A stretch of DNA of 19,361 bases from Hyphomicrobiaceae bacterium UBA2767 (GTDB taxonomy: Bacteria; Pseudomonadota; Alphaproteobacteria; Rhizobiales; Methyloligellaceae): contig DEIT01000031.1 in NCBI GenBank assembly GCA_002352635.1, positions 1 to 19,361 on the forward strand, read 5' to 3'. Below, in pieces: positions 7,429-13,975 of the stretch. Below the pieces are notes generated by a model, which saw only the letters and a list, made by a program, of their open reading frames with translations, made no database searches and was not told the DNA's origin. How positions within the stretch are numbered: the stretch's first letter is position 1; the number at the start of each line of letters is the position of its first letter. A program made the translations under genes and the position numbers.

Positions 7429-8265
7429 ATGACTGCACTTGATCTCAATGTTGAATTCAACGCCCGCAAGACCGTTCACGATCACGAGCAATTTTCCGAG
7501 CGCTGGGATCGCGAAGCGGCGCAATACCGCGAGGAATCGTCATGCGAGCTCGACATTCCCTACGGTGCAGGGGAGCGCGAGCAGTACGACTTTTTTCCTG
7601 CTAACAATCCAGATGCACCGCTTTGCACTTATATTCATGGTGGCTACTGGCGCTCACGCGACCGCAAGACGTTTTCGCACATTGCAAAGGGGTTGAACGA
7701 GCACGGAATTTCCGTCGCAATTCCCTCATACGATCTCGTGCCCGACGTCACGGTAATTGACATCATCGAGCAAATGCGCGCGTTTCACGTGAAGCTTTGG
7801 CAGAACACACCGACGCGACCTGTCGTCGCCGGGCACTCTGCAGGCGGGCATCTGACGGGAGCTATTCTTGCAACCGACTGGACAGGGATCGATGGCGCGC
7901 CTGATAATCTCGTTACGAGCGCGTTTGCACTCAGCGGGCTCTATGATCTGCACCCGCTGCTTGAGATCGACGTGAATGAAGACATTCGATTGACATCTGA
8001 AAGCGCGCGGGCGGCAAGTCCAATGTTCTGGCCGGCACCGCGCGGCGATCTCAATTTTGTCGCGGCTGTCGGGGCGCTTGAAACGCAGGTTTTCAGAGAT
8101 CAATCCCGAAACCTGGCTGAGGCCTGGCCAAAGGCCGGGATCAGCACAGAATATCTGGAAGTTCCCAATTGCCATCACTTTTCAATTGTCGACGCCGTAT
8201 CGATTCCCGGTTCAATGTTGTTTGAGCGGCTTGTCTCAACGATAGAGACCCATGCGGCGGCCTAG
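7429..8265 (+). CDS. Alpha/beta hydrolase, kynurenine formamidase (arylformamidase)-like
   Basis: This protein of 278 residues has the layout of KynB-type alpha/beta hydrolases. The oxyanion-hole motif HGGYW is at 70-74, the nucleophile elbow GHSAGGHL at 135-142 (Ser137), and the ALSGLYDLHPL segment follows. The acid is probably in GALETQVFRDQS (215-226), and the base in NCHHFSIVD (247-255). Kynurenine formamidase hydrolyses N-formylkynurenine in tryptophan breakdown; related enzymes cleave other small esters or amides. No other kynurenine pathway gene is in the window, so substrate identity is inferred from family resemblance alone. The ATG at 7429 is chosen over an in-frame GTG at 7420 because TAAAG stands about nine bases before the ATG. 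The stop is 18 bases before the preferred start of the transglycosylase gene, hinting at cotranscription. Confidence 0.82.
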   Translation: MTALDLNVEFNARKTVHDHEQFSERWDREAAQYREESSCELDIPYGAGEREQYDFFPANNPDAPLCTYIHGGYWRSRDRKTFSHIAKGLNEHGISVAIPSYDLVPDVTVIDIIEQMRAFHVKLWQNTPTRPVVAGHSAGGHLTGAILATDWTGIDGAPDNLVTSAFALSGLYDLHPLLEIDVNEDIRLTSESARAASPMFWPAPRGDLNFVAAVGALETQVFRDQSRNLAEAWPKAGISTEYLEVPNCHHFSIVDAVSIPGSMLFERLVSTIETHAAA

Positions 8266-8283
8266 CGGAGATTGCACAAGGAC

Positions 8284-9513
8284 ATGACGTTTTATATGCG
8301 GGTATTTCTGCTTGCCGGATTGGCAGCACTTGTTCTGGGATCAGGGACAATATTCTCGTCGCGCGAGGCAGGTGCGGAATCCACCTATGACCGTTTCGTG
8401 CGGCAATTTTGGGTGAGCGCACGCAAAGCCGGCGTCTCGCGCAAAACTTACGATGCCGCTTTTGCGGGGCTCAGCCCCGATCCGACGGTGCTGGAAAAGA
8501 ATGCGCACCAGCCGGAGTTCAAGCTTCCACCCTCCCAGTATGTCGTTGCCGCGGTGACCGATACACGCGTCGATGTCGGCAGGAAAATGCTGGAGAAGTA
8601 CAAGGCGGAGCTCGATGTGATCGAGAAACGCTGGGGTGTGGACCGGCACGTGTTACTGGCCATTTGGGGCATGGAGACAAACTTCGGCACCTTCATGGGC
8701 AGCATGAATGTGATCCGTTCCCTCTCAACACTGGGCTACAAGGGGCGGCGCGCACGTTTCGGCCGCGGAGAACTGATAGCGGCGCTGCGCATGATGGAAC
8801 GTGGTGTCGTGCCCGAAGGTCCGATGATGGGCTCCTGGGCAGGTGCCATGGGACACACCCAGCTCATACCAACCAACTACCTGAAATTCGCGGTTGATTT
8901 TGACGGGGACGGCAAGCGGGACCTCTGGGGCGCACCGCCTGAGGCGCTGGCATCGACCGCAAACTTTCTCAGCAAACAAAAATGGCTACCCGGTAAGACA
9001 TGGGGCTATGAGGTGAAGCTGCCTTCACGTGTCGGAAAAGGACATGCAGGCCGTCGCCGTTCGCGCAGCCTCGCCAAATGGGCGTCACTCGGGGTCAAGC
9101 GCATGGGCGGTGGCGCGTTTCCGCGTCCAGGCGATCGTGCCTATCTGTACCTGCCGATGGGAAGCAAAGGGCCGGCGTTTCTGCTTCTCAACAATTTCCG
9201 GGTGATCATGCGCTACAACGCGGCCCATACTTACGCCCTGTCGGTTGGGCATCTTGCTGACCGCATCAGGGGCGGTGAACCCTTCATCACACCATGGCCG
9301 GATGGCGCTCGGGCACTGACTGAAGACGAGCGCTATGAGATACAGCGTCGGTTGCACATTCGGGGTCACGATATTGGTGTTCTCGACGGAGTTCTGGGAT
9401 CGAAAACCCGCGCCGCCATTCGCACGCTGCAGAAGGAGAAAGGCGTGAAAGTCGATGGGTTCCCGACGCCAAAAATCATCGAAATCCTGAGAGCTGAGCA
9501 GACCAAAGGCTGA
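8284..9513 (+). CDS. Lytic murein transglycosylase (MltB/SltB family) with C-terminal peptidoglycan-binding domain
   Basis: This 409-residue exported protein begins with a signal peptide (MRVFLLAGLAALVLGSG, then a probable cleavage after EAGA). The catalytic domain has AIWGMETNFGTFMGS with the active-site Glu131, then GSWAGAMGHTQLIPTNYLKFAVDFDGDGKRDLW in which GxMGxxQ and PxxY are the substrate-cleft motifs of family 3 lytic transglycosylases. The last 65 residues (about 342-405) match a PG_binding_1 repeat: IQRRLHIRGHDIGVLDGVLGSKTRAAI. The enzyme cleaves the MurNAc-GlcNAc bond to form 1,6-anhydro ends in the periplasm. There is no lipobox Cys after the signal, so it is probably soluble. The ATG at 8284 (GGAG 13 bases upstream) is preferred to a TTG at 8272. 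The next gene is convergent. Confidence 0.92.
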   Translation: MTFYMRVFLLAGLAALVLGSGTIFSSREAGAESTYDRFVRQFWVSARKAGVSRKTYDAAFAGLSPDPTVLEKNAHQPEFKLPPSQYVVAAVTDTRVDVGRKMLEKYKAELDVIEKRWGVDRHVLLAIWGMETNFGTFMGSMNVIRSLSTLGYKGRRARFGRGELIAALRMMERGVVPEGPMMGSWAGAMGHTQLIPTNYLKFAVDFDGDGKRDLWGAPPEALASTANFLSKQKWLPGKTWGYEVKLPSRVGKGHAGRRRSRSLAKWASLGVKRMGGGAFPRPGDRAYLYLPMGSKGPAFLLLNNFRVIMRYNAAHTYALSVGHLADRIRGGEPFITPWPDGARALTEDERYEIQRRLHIRGHDIGVLDGVLGSKTRAAIRTLQKEKGVKVDGFPTPKIIEILRAEQTKG

Positions 9514-9607
9514 CGTTCAGTTGTGGCGCCACCGGCCACTACTCAGCCACTCGAACGAACAGCAACAAACTGAGAACCCATCCGGTGTTCCCGGCGGGGT
9601 TTCGCCG

Positions 9608-9985
9608 TCAGTCGGACTCCGCGCCGCCGAAGCCGCTGCCGGCTTTTCGATATTCGTCGCGAGGCGGTGCGAAGACGTCGAATACGGTCGCGCCTTCGGG
9701 GCCCGCTTGAAACGTGTGCTCTATGTTGCCGGGCGTGCGCCAGAAATCACCTTCCTTGACCTCGATTTCCTCGCCGCCCTGGAAACGCGTGCCGCTCCCC
9801 TGTAGCAGCACACCCCATTGTTCTTCGGAGTGGGTGTGGAGTTTGCCTTTGTGGCCGGGCTCGATCTTCACAATGGAGACCATCGCCTGATCTCCCGGGA
9901 AAACCCGTGTCTTCAGGCCTTCTGTCAGCGTGCGTTGAATGCCCTGGCTCAGGTCATGAAGATTGAAGAAGTTCTCTCTTTGCAC
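9608..9985 (-). CDS. Small cupin-domain protein
   Basis: This 125-residue protein is a single cupin barrel. Motif 1 is GHKGKLHTHSEEQWGVLLQG, with His50, His52 and Gln56 as likely metal ligands. Motif 2 is GDFWRTPGNIEHTFQAG, with His90. Such proteins may be metal-dependent enzymes or sensors; no substrate can be named. The start is decided by the ribosome binding site. GGAGGG (9992-9997) lies six bases before GTG 9985, and it would fall inside the coding region if the GTG at 10003 were used. Since this GGAGGG follows directly after the upstream gene's stop codon, translation is probably coupled to that gene. The C-terminus is polar and glycine-rich (GSGFGGAESD). Confidence 0.82.
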   Translation of the reverse strand: MQRENFFNLHDLSQGIQRTLTEGLKTRVFPGDQAMVSIVKIEPGHKGKLHTHSEEQWGVLLQGSGTRFQGGEEIEVKEGDFWRTPGNIEHTFQAGPEGATVFDVFAPPRDEYRKAGSGFGGAESD

Positions 9986-9999
9986 GGTATTCCCTCCGC

Positions 10000-11025
10000 T
10001 CACATTTTGGCGTTGTAGCCGTTGTCGGCAAGGAAGCGCTTCAGCGCGTCCGGGTAAGTCAGCTTCACTGTCTTGCCCCTGGGGCAGTCGCCCTTGTCAT
10101 CCCGCTTCACGGTGCAGGACTCAAGCCCCCAATCGCTCTTCCGGTCATAATATTTCAGCAACAGCTCCCACGCCGGCTTGCCTTCTCCCAGAAGAATTTT
10201 CTGTCCGACATAGCCGGCAAGAAACCCATTGCGATCGCTGTCGCCTTCCGCCCATTCGACAATTCGCTTGAGAGAGTCAATCTGGTGGTCTCGAAACTCG
10301 GGATCGGCTGACACGTTTTTCAGCTTTCCACCTTCGAGTGTCAGAACCAGGAGCGGGGCTGTCGAACAGGCATAACATCCAAACGTATAGAGAAATGCAT
10401 TGTCACGGGTCGCCAACTCGTAGCGACCGTCGCCGTCGAGATCACGTGCCTCGAGCGGTCCTCCATCAAAAGAGCCGACCTCGACTTCTTGCCACGATTT
10501 GCCGTCTTTTGAACTGGTGAGGATACGGGTATCGGAACAGCAGTGCGCCCCGCCTGTGTAGGTGGAGAATACGACCTCCGGATAAGGGTTGGCTGGATCC
10601 ATCTCCGCGATCTGCACCAGGAAGACCGGATTATCGGGAAAGGATTCACTGCCTTCGATTTTAAGAACGTCCTTTCCGTCCACGTTCAAAGAAAGAATCG
10701 GGTTCATAAACAACGCGCCATCCGGCGGACCGCCCTTTTTGAGGGTGATGGAAATATTTATCGGGCCATCGACAAGCTGCCAGTCCGTTTGCGAGATCTT
10801 GTCTTCATAGTCGCGCTCAAGTGTCGGCGGCTTTTTTGCCTTCGGTAAGTTCAGTGTCCTGGCAAGATGTTGCGCATTTTGCGCCTCGATATCCTTGACG
10901 AAGGGGTTGGGCGCCTGGGCCATAAGATTACCCGTCGCCACCAGACACAGGAAGAGCGCAGATGCGGCCAGTCCGCAGAGGAATTGCTGTACTGATGTGA
11001 AAATAAGCCTGCTGAAGAAATTCAT
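10000..11025 (-). CDS. Uncharacterised exported protein with Cys pairs and an FG-GAP-like DxDGDG loop
   Basis: This 341-residue protein from ATG 11025 begins with a signal peptide (residues 1-38, hydrophobic FLCGLAASALFLCLVATG, cleavage near AQA). The mature part has TGGAHCCSDT with adjacent Cys162-Cys163, then DLDGDGRYEL (195-204), which looks like a calcium-binding FG-GAP-type loop. FGCYACSTA (215-223) and two more Cys (304, 314) could form disulfides. This pattern suggests a secreted, disulfide-stabilised beta protein in the periplasm. I do not know its role. A GTG at 11061 would add twelve residues ahead of the signal and overlap the upstream palindrome region, so ATG is preferred. The stop overlaps the leader of the cupin gene. 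It diverges from the TerB-like gene. Confidence 0.75.
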   Translation of the reverse strand: MNFFSRLIFTSVQQFLCGLAASALFLCLVATGNLMAQAPNPFVKDIEAQNAQHLARTLNLPKAKKPPTLERDYEDKISQTDWQLVDGPINISITLKKGGPPDGALFMNPILSLNVDGKDVLKIEGSESFPDNPVFLVQIAEMDPANPYPEVVFSTYTGGAHCCSDTRILTSSKDGKSWQEVEVGSFDGGPLEARDLDGDGRYELATRDNAFLYTFGCYACSTAPLLVLTLEGGKLKNVSADPEFRDHQIDSLKRIVEWAEGDSDRNGFLAGYVGQKILLGEGKPAWELLLKYYDRKSDWGLESCTVKRDDKGDCPRGKTVKLTYPDALKRFLADNGYNAKM

Positions 11026-11069
11026 GGCTTTACCATTGCTGAATGCGCGGGTCGAATGCACCTATATCG

Positions 11070-11089
11070 TATGCTAGGTTTCTAGCATA
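11070..11089. promoter_or_regulatory. Perfect 8-bp inverted repeat in divergent promoter region (candidate operator)
   Basis: TATGCTAG (11070-11077) is followed by GTTT and then the exact complement CTAGCATA (11082-11089). It lies 44 bases upstream of the exported-protein start and 24 bases upstream of the TerB-like start, which are transcribed in opposite directions. Position and perfect symmetry suggest a protein-binding site acting on one or both genes. No regulator gene is adjacent. Confidence 0.45.
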
Positions 11090-11113
11090 TTCGGATTGGA
11101 AAACAGGCGTACA

Positions 11114-11578
11114 ATGGCTTTTCTGGAAAAGCTCAAGGATATTACCGACCGGTTTACCGGCACAGAATCGTCTCACGAAGATATGGACGAGGAAGAGGTG
11201 CGGTTGGCTGCGGCTGCATTGCTCGTGCACGCGACTGTTGTGGATGGCGAAGTCAGCCGAAGTGAGACCGAAGCGCTGCGTGATGTTCTTGAACGGCGCT
11301 TCGACCTCGATCATGGTCAAGCCGGACGACTGATCAAACAGGCAGCGGAAAAAGAGAAGGATGCGGTGGATCTCTATGGGTTTACCAGCGTCCTGACGCG
11401 GCATCTCGATCGGGCAGGGCGTCTGAAAATCGTTGAGATGCTGTGGGAAATCGTCATGGCTGACGGGGTTATTCACGAGCTTGAAGCCAACCTTGTGTGG
11501 CGCGCCGCGGAGTTGCTCGGTGTGACTTCACGCGACCGCATTCGCTTGCGCAAGACGGTGGAGCACCGCCACGTATAA
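11114..11578 (+). CDS. TerB family tellurite-resistance-like protein
   Basis: This 154-residue, mostly helical, acidic protein has the two conserved TerB half-motifs. One is AAAALLVHATVVDGEVSRSETEAL near 31-54, and the other is VEMLWEIVMADGVIHELEANLVWRAAELLGV near 107-137. Each has the (V/A)DGxxxxxE pattern thought to bind metal. The family is widespread, often unrelated to tellurite, and its molecular role is poorly known. The start is the ATG at 11114; the upstream in-frame TTG at 11096 lacks a better ribosome binding site. No other ter genes are nearby, so a tellurite role is not supported by context. It diverges from the exported protein across the palindrome at 11070-11089. Confidence 0.85.
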   Translation: MAFLEKLKDITDRFTGTESSHEDMDEEEVRLAAAALLVHATVVDGEVSRSETEALRDVLERRFDLDHGQAGRLIKQAAEKEKDAVDLYGFTSVLTRHLDRAGRLKIVEMLWEIVMADGVIHELEANLVWRAAELLGVTSRDRIRLRKTVEHRHV

Positions 11579-11720
11579 GCTGCATAGGGCGTATTTGCGC
11601 CATCTAGGTCATTCATTCTCTCAAAATTGTAAGCGTTGTTGCATGGACTTCGCGTCTGTATTCTGGTCAAAAGCGCTTTGGGCATCGGCATAGTTTGAGA
11701 AACAGAAGACAGAATTCCAA

Positions 11721-12521
11721 GTGCATAAACGGCTCGACAACATTCCACAGGACGCGCGGGCAACCGCGTGGGGCGGCGGCGAAAACCCAACCGATGCCGA
11801 CGTGAGCCGTCTGCCGGTATTGCTGATCGTGCATCAGGAGCAATCCTCCCCGGGCCAGGTGGGCAACTGGTTTCGCGCAAACGGCTATCCCCTGGATATC
11901 CGCCGACCCCGATTTGGTGACCCGCTTCCCGAAACTCTTGATGGGCACACTGGTGCCGTCATTTTTGGCGGGCCGCAAAGCGCGAACGATACAGATGATT
12001 TTATTCGCCGCGAGGTGGATTGGATTGGCGTCGCGCTGAATGAGAAAAGGCCGTTTCTGGGCATTTGTCTCGGTGCGCAAATGCTGGCGGTTCACCTCGG
12101 CGGAAAGGTTGCCTCACATCCTGAAGGGTATGTGGAAGTAGGCTACTATCCAATCGCCCCGACATTGGAGGGGCAGGCGCTCATGGAGTGGCCGGACCAC
12201 GTCTATCAATGGCATCGGGAAGGTTTCTGCACGCCTGAGACAGGCACGCGTCTGGCGGGAAGTGAATTGTTCAACGACCAGGCCTTCAGATGCGGGACCG
12301 CATTCGGATTGCAGTTTCATCCTGAAATCACTCATTGGGTCATGAATCGCTGGGTCACGAGGTCCAGCTATCGCTGCGTCATGCCAGGTGCGAGGCCGGC
12401 GCAGACGCACAAGGCCAACCATATGTTACATGGTCCCCGCCAGCGGGCATGGCTTGACCAGTTCCTGACGAGCTGGGTTGCCACGCCCGCAGACGCCCAG
12501 GCCATGCAAGCCGCTGGATAG
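11721..12521 (+). CDS. Class I glutamine amidotransferase-like protein
   Basis: This 266-residue protein has a full class I amidotransferase triad: nucleophile Cys116 in GICLGAQ, with His200 and Glu202 in LQFHPE. Upstream GAVIFGGPQSAND (78-90) is the usual oxyanion-strand region. It resembles stand-alone GMP-synthase-type amidotransferase domains, whose known roles include glutamine or gamma-glutamyl-amide hydrolysis. No ATP-pyrophosphatase or other synthase domain is fused, and none is encoded beside it, so the acceptor reaction is unknown. The start given is GTG 11721, with a weak ribosome binding site. The first 30 residues are not part of the conserved fold, so the true start could be the in-frame GTG at residue 28. 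The C-terminal 45 residues form the extra helix seen in this subgroup. Confidence 0.85.
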   Translation: MHKRLDNIPQDARATAWGGGENPTDADVSRLPVLLIVHQEQSSPGQVGNWFRANGYPLDIRRPRFGDPLPETLDGHTGAVIFGGPQSANDTDDFIRREVDWIGVALNEKRPFLGICLGAQMLAVHLGGKVASHPEGYVEVGYYPIAPTLEGQALMEWPDHVYQWHREGFCTPETGTRLAGSELFNDQAFRCGTAFGLQFHPEITHWVMNRWVTRSSYRCVMPGARPAQTHKANHMLHGPRQRAWLDQFLTSWVATPADAQAMQAAG

Positions 12522-12890
12522 GCAATTTTTGCCGGATGCCGGGTCATCCTTTCCCCCCAATCGATGAGTGGATGGCCAAATCGATTGCAGGACATCAATA
12601 TATAGTATTATTTCGATAATGTGACACCATATACGGTGTTTAATTTCTTCCGCGAACTTGGCAAGCAGCTTGCTTGGGATTGGGCGTACCGGTTTGCTGT
12701 GTTGCGTCACCGGTGCTTGTCAGGCGGGGAGAGACGCGTTCTGTTGTGTAGTGACCCCTTCCAAATTGTCTCTCCCCGCCCGCCATTCCCGAAAATTCCC
12801 AACCATGGCTTGCAAAGTCGTTCGGCGATTGATTTGATCAGCGCATCCCTTCGGGGCGGTTGATTCATAAGTCGGGAGTTCTGTTTCGCT
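12522..12890. other. Inverted-repeat-rich intergenic region, candidate structured RNA locus
   Basis: I find no convincing protein gene in these 369 bases. Instead there is a series of dyads: AATCGAT/ATCGATT (12559-12586), ACACC-ATATAC-GGTGT (12624-12639), CAAGCA-GCT-TGCTTG (12662-12676), a 13-bp perfect stem (12723-12780), and a CCC-TTCG-GGG hairpin flanked by ATCA/TTGAT pairs (12838-12865). An AT-rich stretch at 12598-12620 could hold a promoter. I cannot match it to 6S, SRP, tmRNA or RNase P RNA by eye. Confidence 0.4.
12723..12780. repeat. Large stem-loop with 13-bp perfect GC-rich stem
   Basis: GGCGGGGAGAGAC (12723-12735) is complemented exactly by GTCTCTCCCCGCC (12768-12780) across a 32-base loop. 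Neither strand has a T-run after the stem, so it is not a standard intrinsic terminator. It could be the core of a small RNA, a mobile palindromic element, or a transcript-stabilising structure for the amidotransferase message. Confidence 0.6.
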
Positions 12891-13061
12891 ATGGCCAGGC
12901 AAAAGTCGCTTGAAAGTACCGCCGCTCCAGAGACTGCCGACGCGCGCAAGGCGCGCCTTCGCGGCTGGTTTGTAATTGGTGCCATAGCGCTGGCAACGAT
13001 TACACTCTTCGTGCTGGGCACGATCGACAGGGGCCTGCGCTACGACCTGATCAAGCTGTAG
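12891..13061 (+). CDS. Small single-pass membrane protein (56 aa)
   Basis: This short ORF encodes a basic, polar N-terminus (ending ADARKARLRGW), one clear transmembrane helix (FVIGAIALATITLFVLGTI, about residues 27-45) and a short tail, DRGLRYDLIKL. By the positive-inside rule the N-terminus should be cytoplasmic. GGGAG stands 12 bases before the ATG, a rather long spacing. The layout, a clean helix plus a charged flank with no rare-looking codons, favours a real gene, but I do not recognise a family. It is upstream of, and convergent with, the tRNA-Ala gene. Confidence 0.6.
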   Translation: MARQKSLESTAAPETADARKARLRGWFVIGAIALATITLFVLGTIDRGLRYDLIKL

Positions 13062-13089
13062 CGCGGATCAAGAAGTGGTGGTGAAGGCC

Positions 13090-13165
13090 TGGTGGAGCCG
13101 AGCGGGATCGAACCGCCGACCTCCACGTTGCGAACGTGGCGCTCTCCCAACTGAGCTACGGCCCC
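13090..13165 (-). tRNA. tRNA-Ala, anticodon CGC
   Basis: The reverse complement folds into a full cloverleaf of 76 bases including an encoded CCA. The acceptor is GGGGCCG/CGGCTCC, the D arm is GCTC...GAGC, the anticodon stem is CCACG/CGTGG around loop TTCGCAA, and the T arm is GGCGG-TTCGATC-CCGCT. The anticodon CGC reads GCG alanine codons. Confidence 0.96.
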
Positions 13166-13186
13166 AGGCTTTGGCGTGCTGACGTC

Positions 13187-13215
13187 ATTTAGGTGCGGGG
13201 CAATGCGCCTGTCAA
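13187..13215 (-). promoter_or_regulatory. Promoter of tRNA-Ala(CGC)
   Basis: On the minus strand, TTGACA (13210-13215) and CTAAAT (13187-13192) are separated by exactly 17 bases, close to the alphaproteobacterial housekeeping consensus CTTGAC-N17-CTATAT. The -10 ends 21 bases before the mature tRNA 5' end, a normal distance for a short leader. Confidence 0.7.
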
Positions 13216-13315
13216 GCAGACGGAAAGAACGTGATCACTTGCGTCAAAGTCTTGCAGGCGCGGCGTAGGACAGCTACACCATTGGCCGTGCCGGGGCAGG
13301 AGAGGTTCGCCGACG

Positions 13316-13609
13316 ATGATTCCCTTGATTCAATTTCTTGCGATGGTCATTGACCTCTATACCTGGGTCATCATTGCCAGTGCCGTTTTGAGCTGGCTCA
13401 TCGCCTTTAACGTGGTCAACACGCAAAATCGTTTCGTGTATATGCTCGCTGACGGGCTGCACCGTCTCACCGAGCCAGCGCTCAGGCCGCTGAGGCAATT
13501 CGTTCCTAATCTCGGCGGAATAGACATCTCGCCGGTGATCCTGATTCTGCTCCTTATCTTCATCAAAAATGTGGTGTTGTTCGGTTGGCTCGCTCCCGCG
13601 TTCATGTAA
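13316..13609 (+). CDS. YggT family membrane protein
   Basis: This 97-residue protein has two transmembrane helices (about 4-30 and 72-92) separated by the conserved hydrophilic stretch LTEPALRPLRQFVPNLGGID, in which the EPxLxPxRxxxPxxGGxDxSP pattern marks the YggT/YlmG family. The family is linked to cell division, membrane integrity and, in plastid relatives, nucleoid distribution, but its exact action is not settled. The length is normal for the short bacterial form. AGGAG lies about 13 bases before the ATG. The DUF167 gene begins six bases after its stop, and that pairing is very common, so the two are surely cotranscribed. Confidence 0.92.
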   Translation: MIPLIQFLAMVIDLYTWVIIASAVLSWLIAFNVVNTQNRFVYMLADGLHRLTEPALRPLRQFVPNLGGIDISPVILILLLIFIKNVVLFGWLAPAFM

Positions 13610-13615
13610 CACGCG

Positions 13616-13945
13616 ATGCCTTCTCGCACTGGGCAGGTCTGGCAGCATAGCCGCGGCGGGATCACGCTGAAGATTCGACTGACACCGAAATCGTCCCGCG
13701 ATGAAATCTCCGGGGCGGAAGATTTTGGAAAAGATAGGGTTCTCAAGGCGCGGGTACGTGCTGTGCCGGACAAGGGGAAAGCCAATACCGCGCTTGTCAA
13801 ACTTGTTGCCAATTGGCTCAGCGTCCCGGTGTCCTCGGTGAACCTCGTCTCGGGGGGAAAATCGCGTCTGAAATCAGTTGCAGTCGCTGGCGACGCAAAC
13901 GCATTGATGAGGATCCTGCGAGACCGGCTCGCAGATCGTGAATGA
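13616..13945 (+). CDS. DUF167 (YggU) family protein
   Basis: This 109-residue protein carries the hallmark DUF167 pattern: LKIRLTPKSSRDEI near 18-31, then VRAVPDKGKANTALVKLVANWLSVP (48-72), and LVSGGKSRLKSVAV (77-90). The KGKAN and SGGKSR motifs are the most conserved parts of the family. The fold is known, but the biochemical role is not established. There is no obvious ribosome binding site of its own. Its start six bases after the YggT stop suggests coupling to that gene. folD follows 27-30 bases downstream, completing a likely three-gene operon. Confidence 0.92.
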   Translation: MPSRTGQVWQHSRGGITLKIRLTPKSSRDEISGAEDFGKDRVLKARVRAVPDKGKANTALVKLVANWLSVPVSSVNLVSGGKSRLKSVAVAGDANALMRILRDRLADRE

Positions 13946-13975
13946 AAGAACAAAAAGGCTCAACAGGGGGAAATG

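Noticed and set aside
9523..9532. Perfect palindrome GTGGCGCCAC after the transglycosylase gene
   Set aside because: It has no loop and no T-run; it is short and GC-rich, so chance or a weak bidirectional end is as likely as function.
11114..11578. Tellurite resistance operon
   Set aside because: Only one TerB-like gene is present, with no other ter gene in the window.
12426..12710. 94-codon minus-strand ORF across the structured gap
   Set aside because: It has no motif, it overlaps the amidotransferase C-terminus antisense, and it runs through the inverted repeats.
13357..13953. 198-codon minus-strand ORF across yggT and yggU
   Set aside because: It runs antisense to two well-supported genes, and its Ser/Arg-rich translation looks like a shadow.
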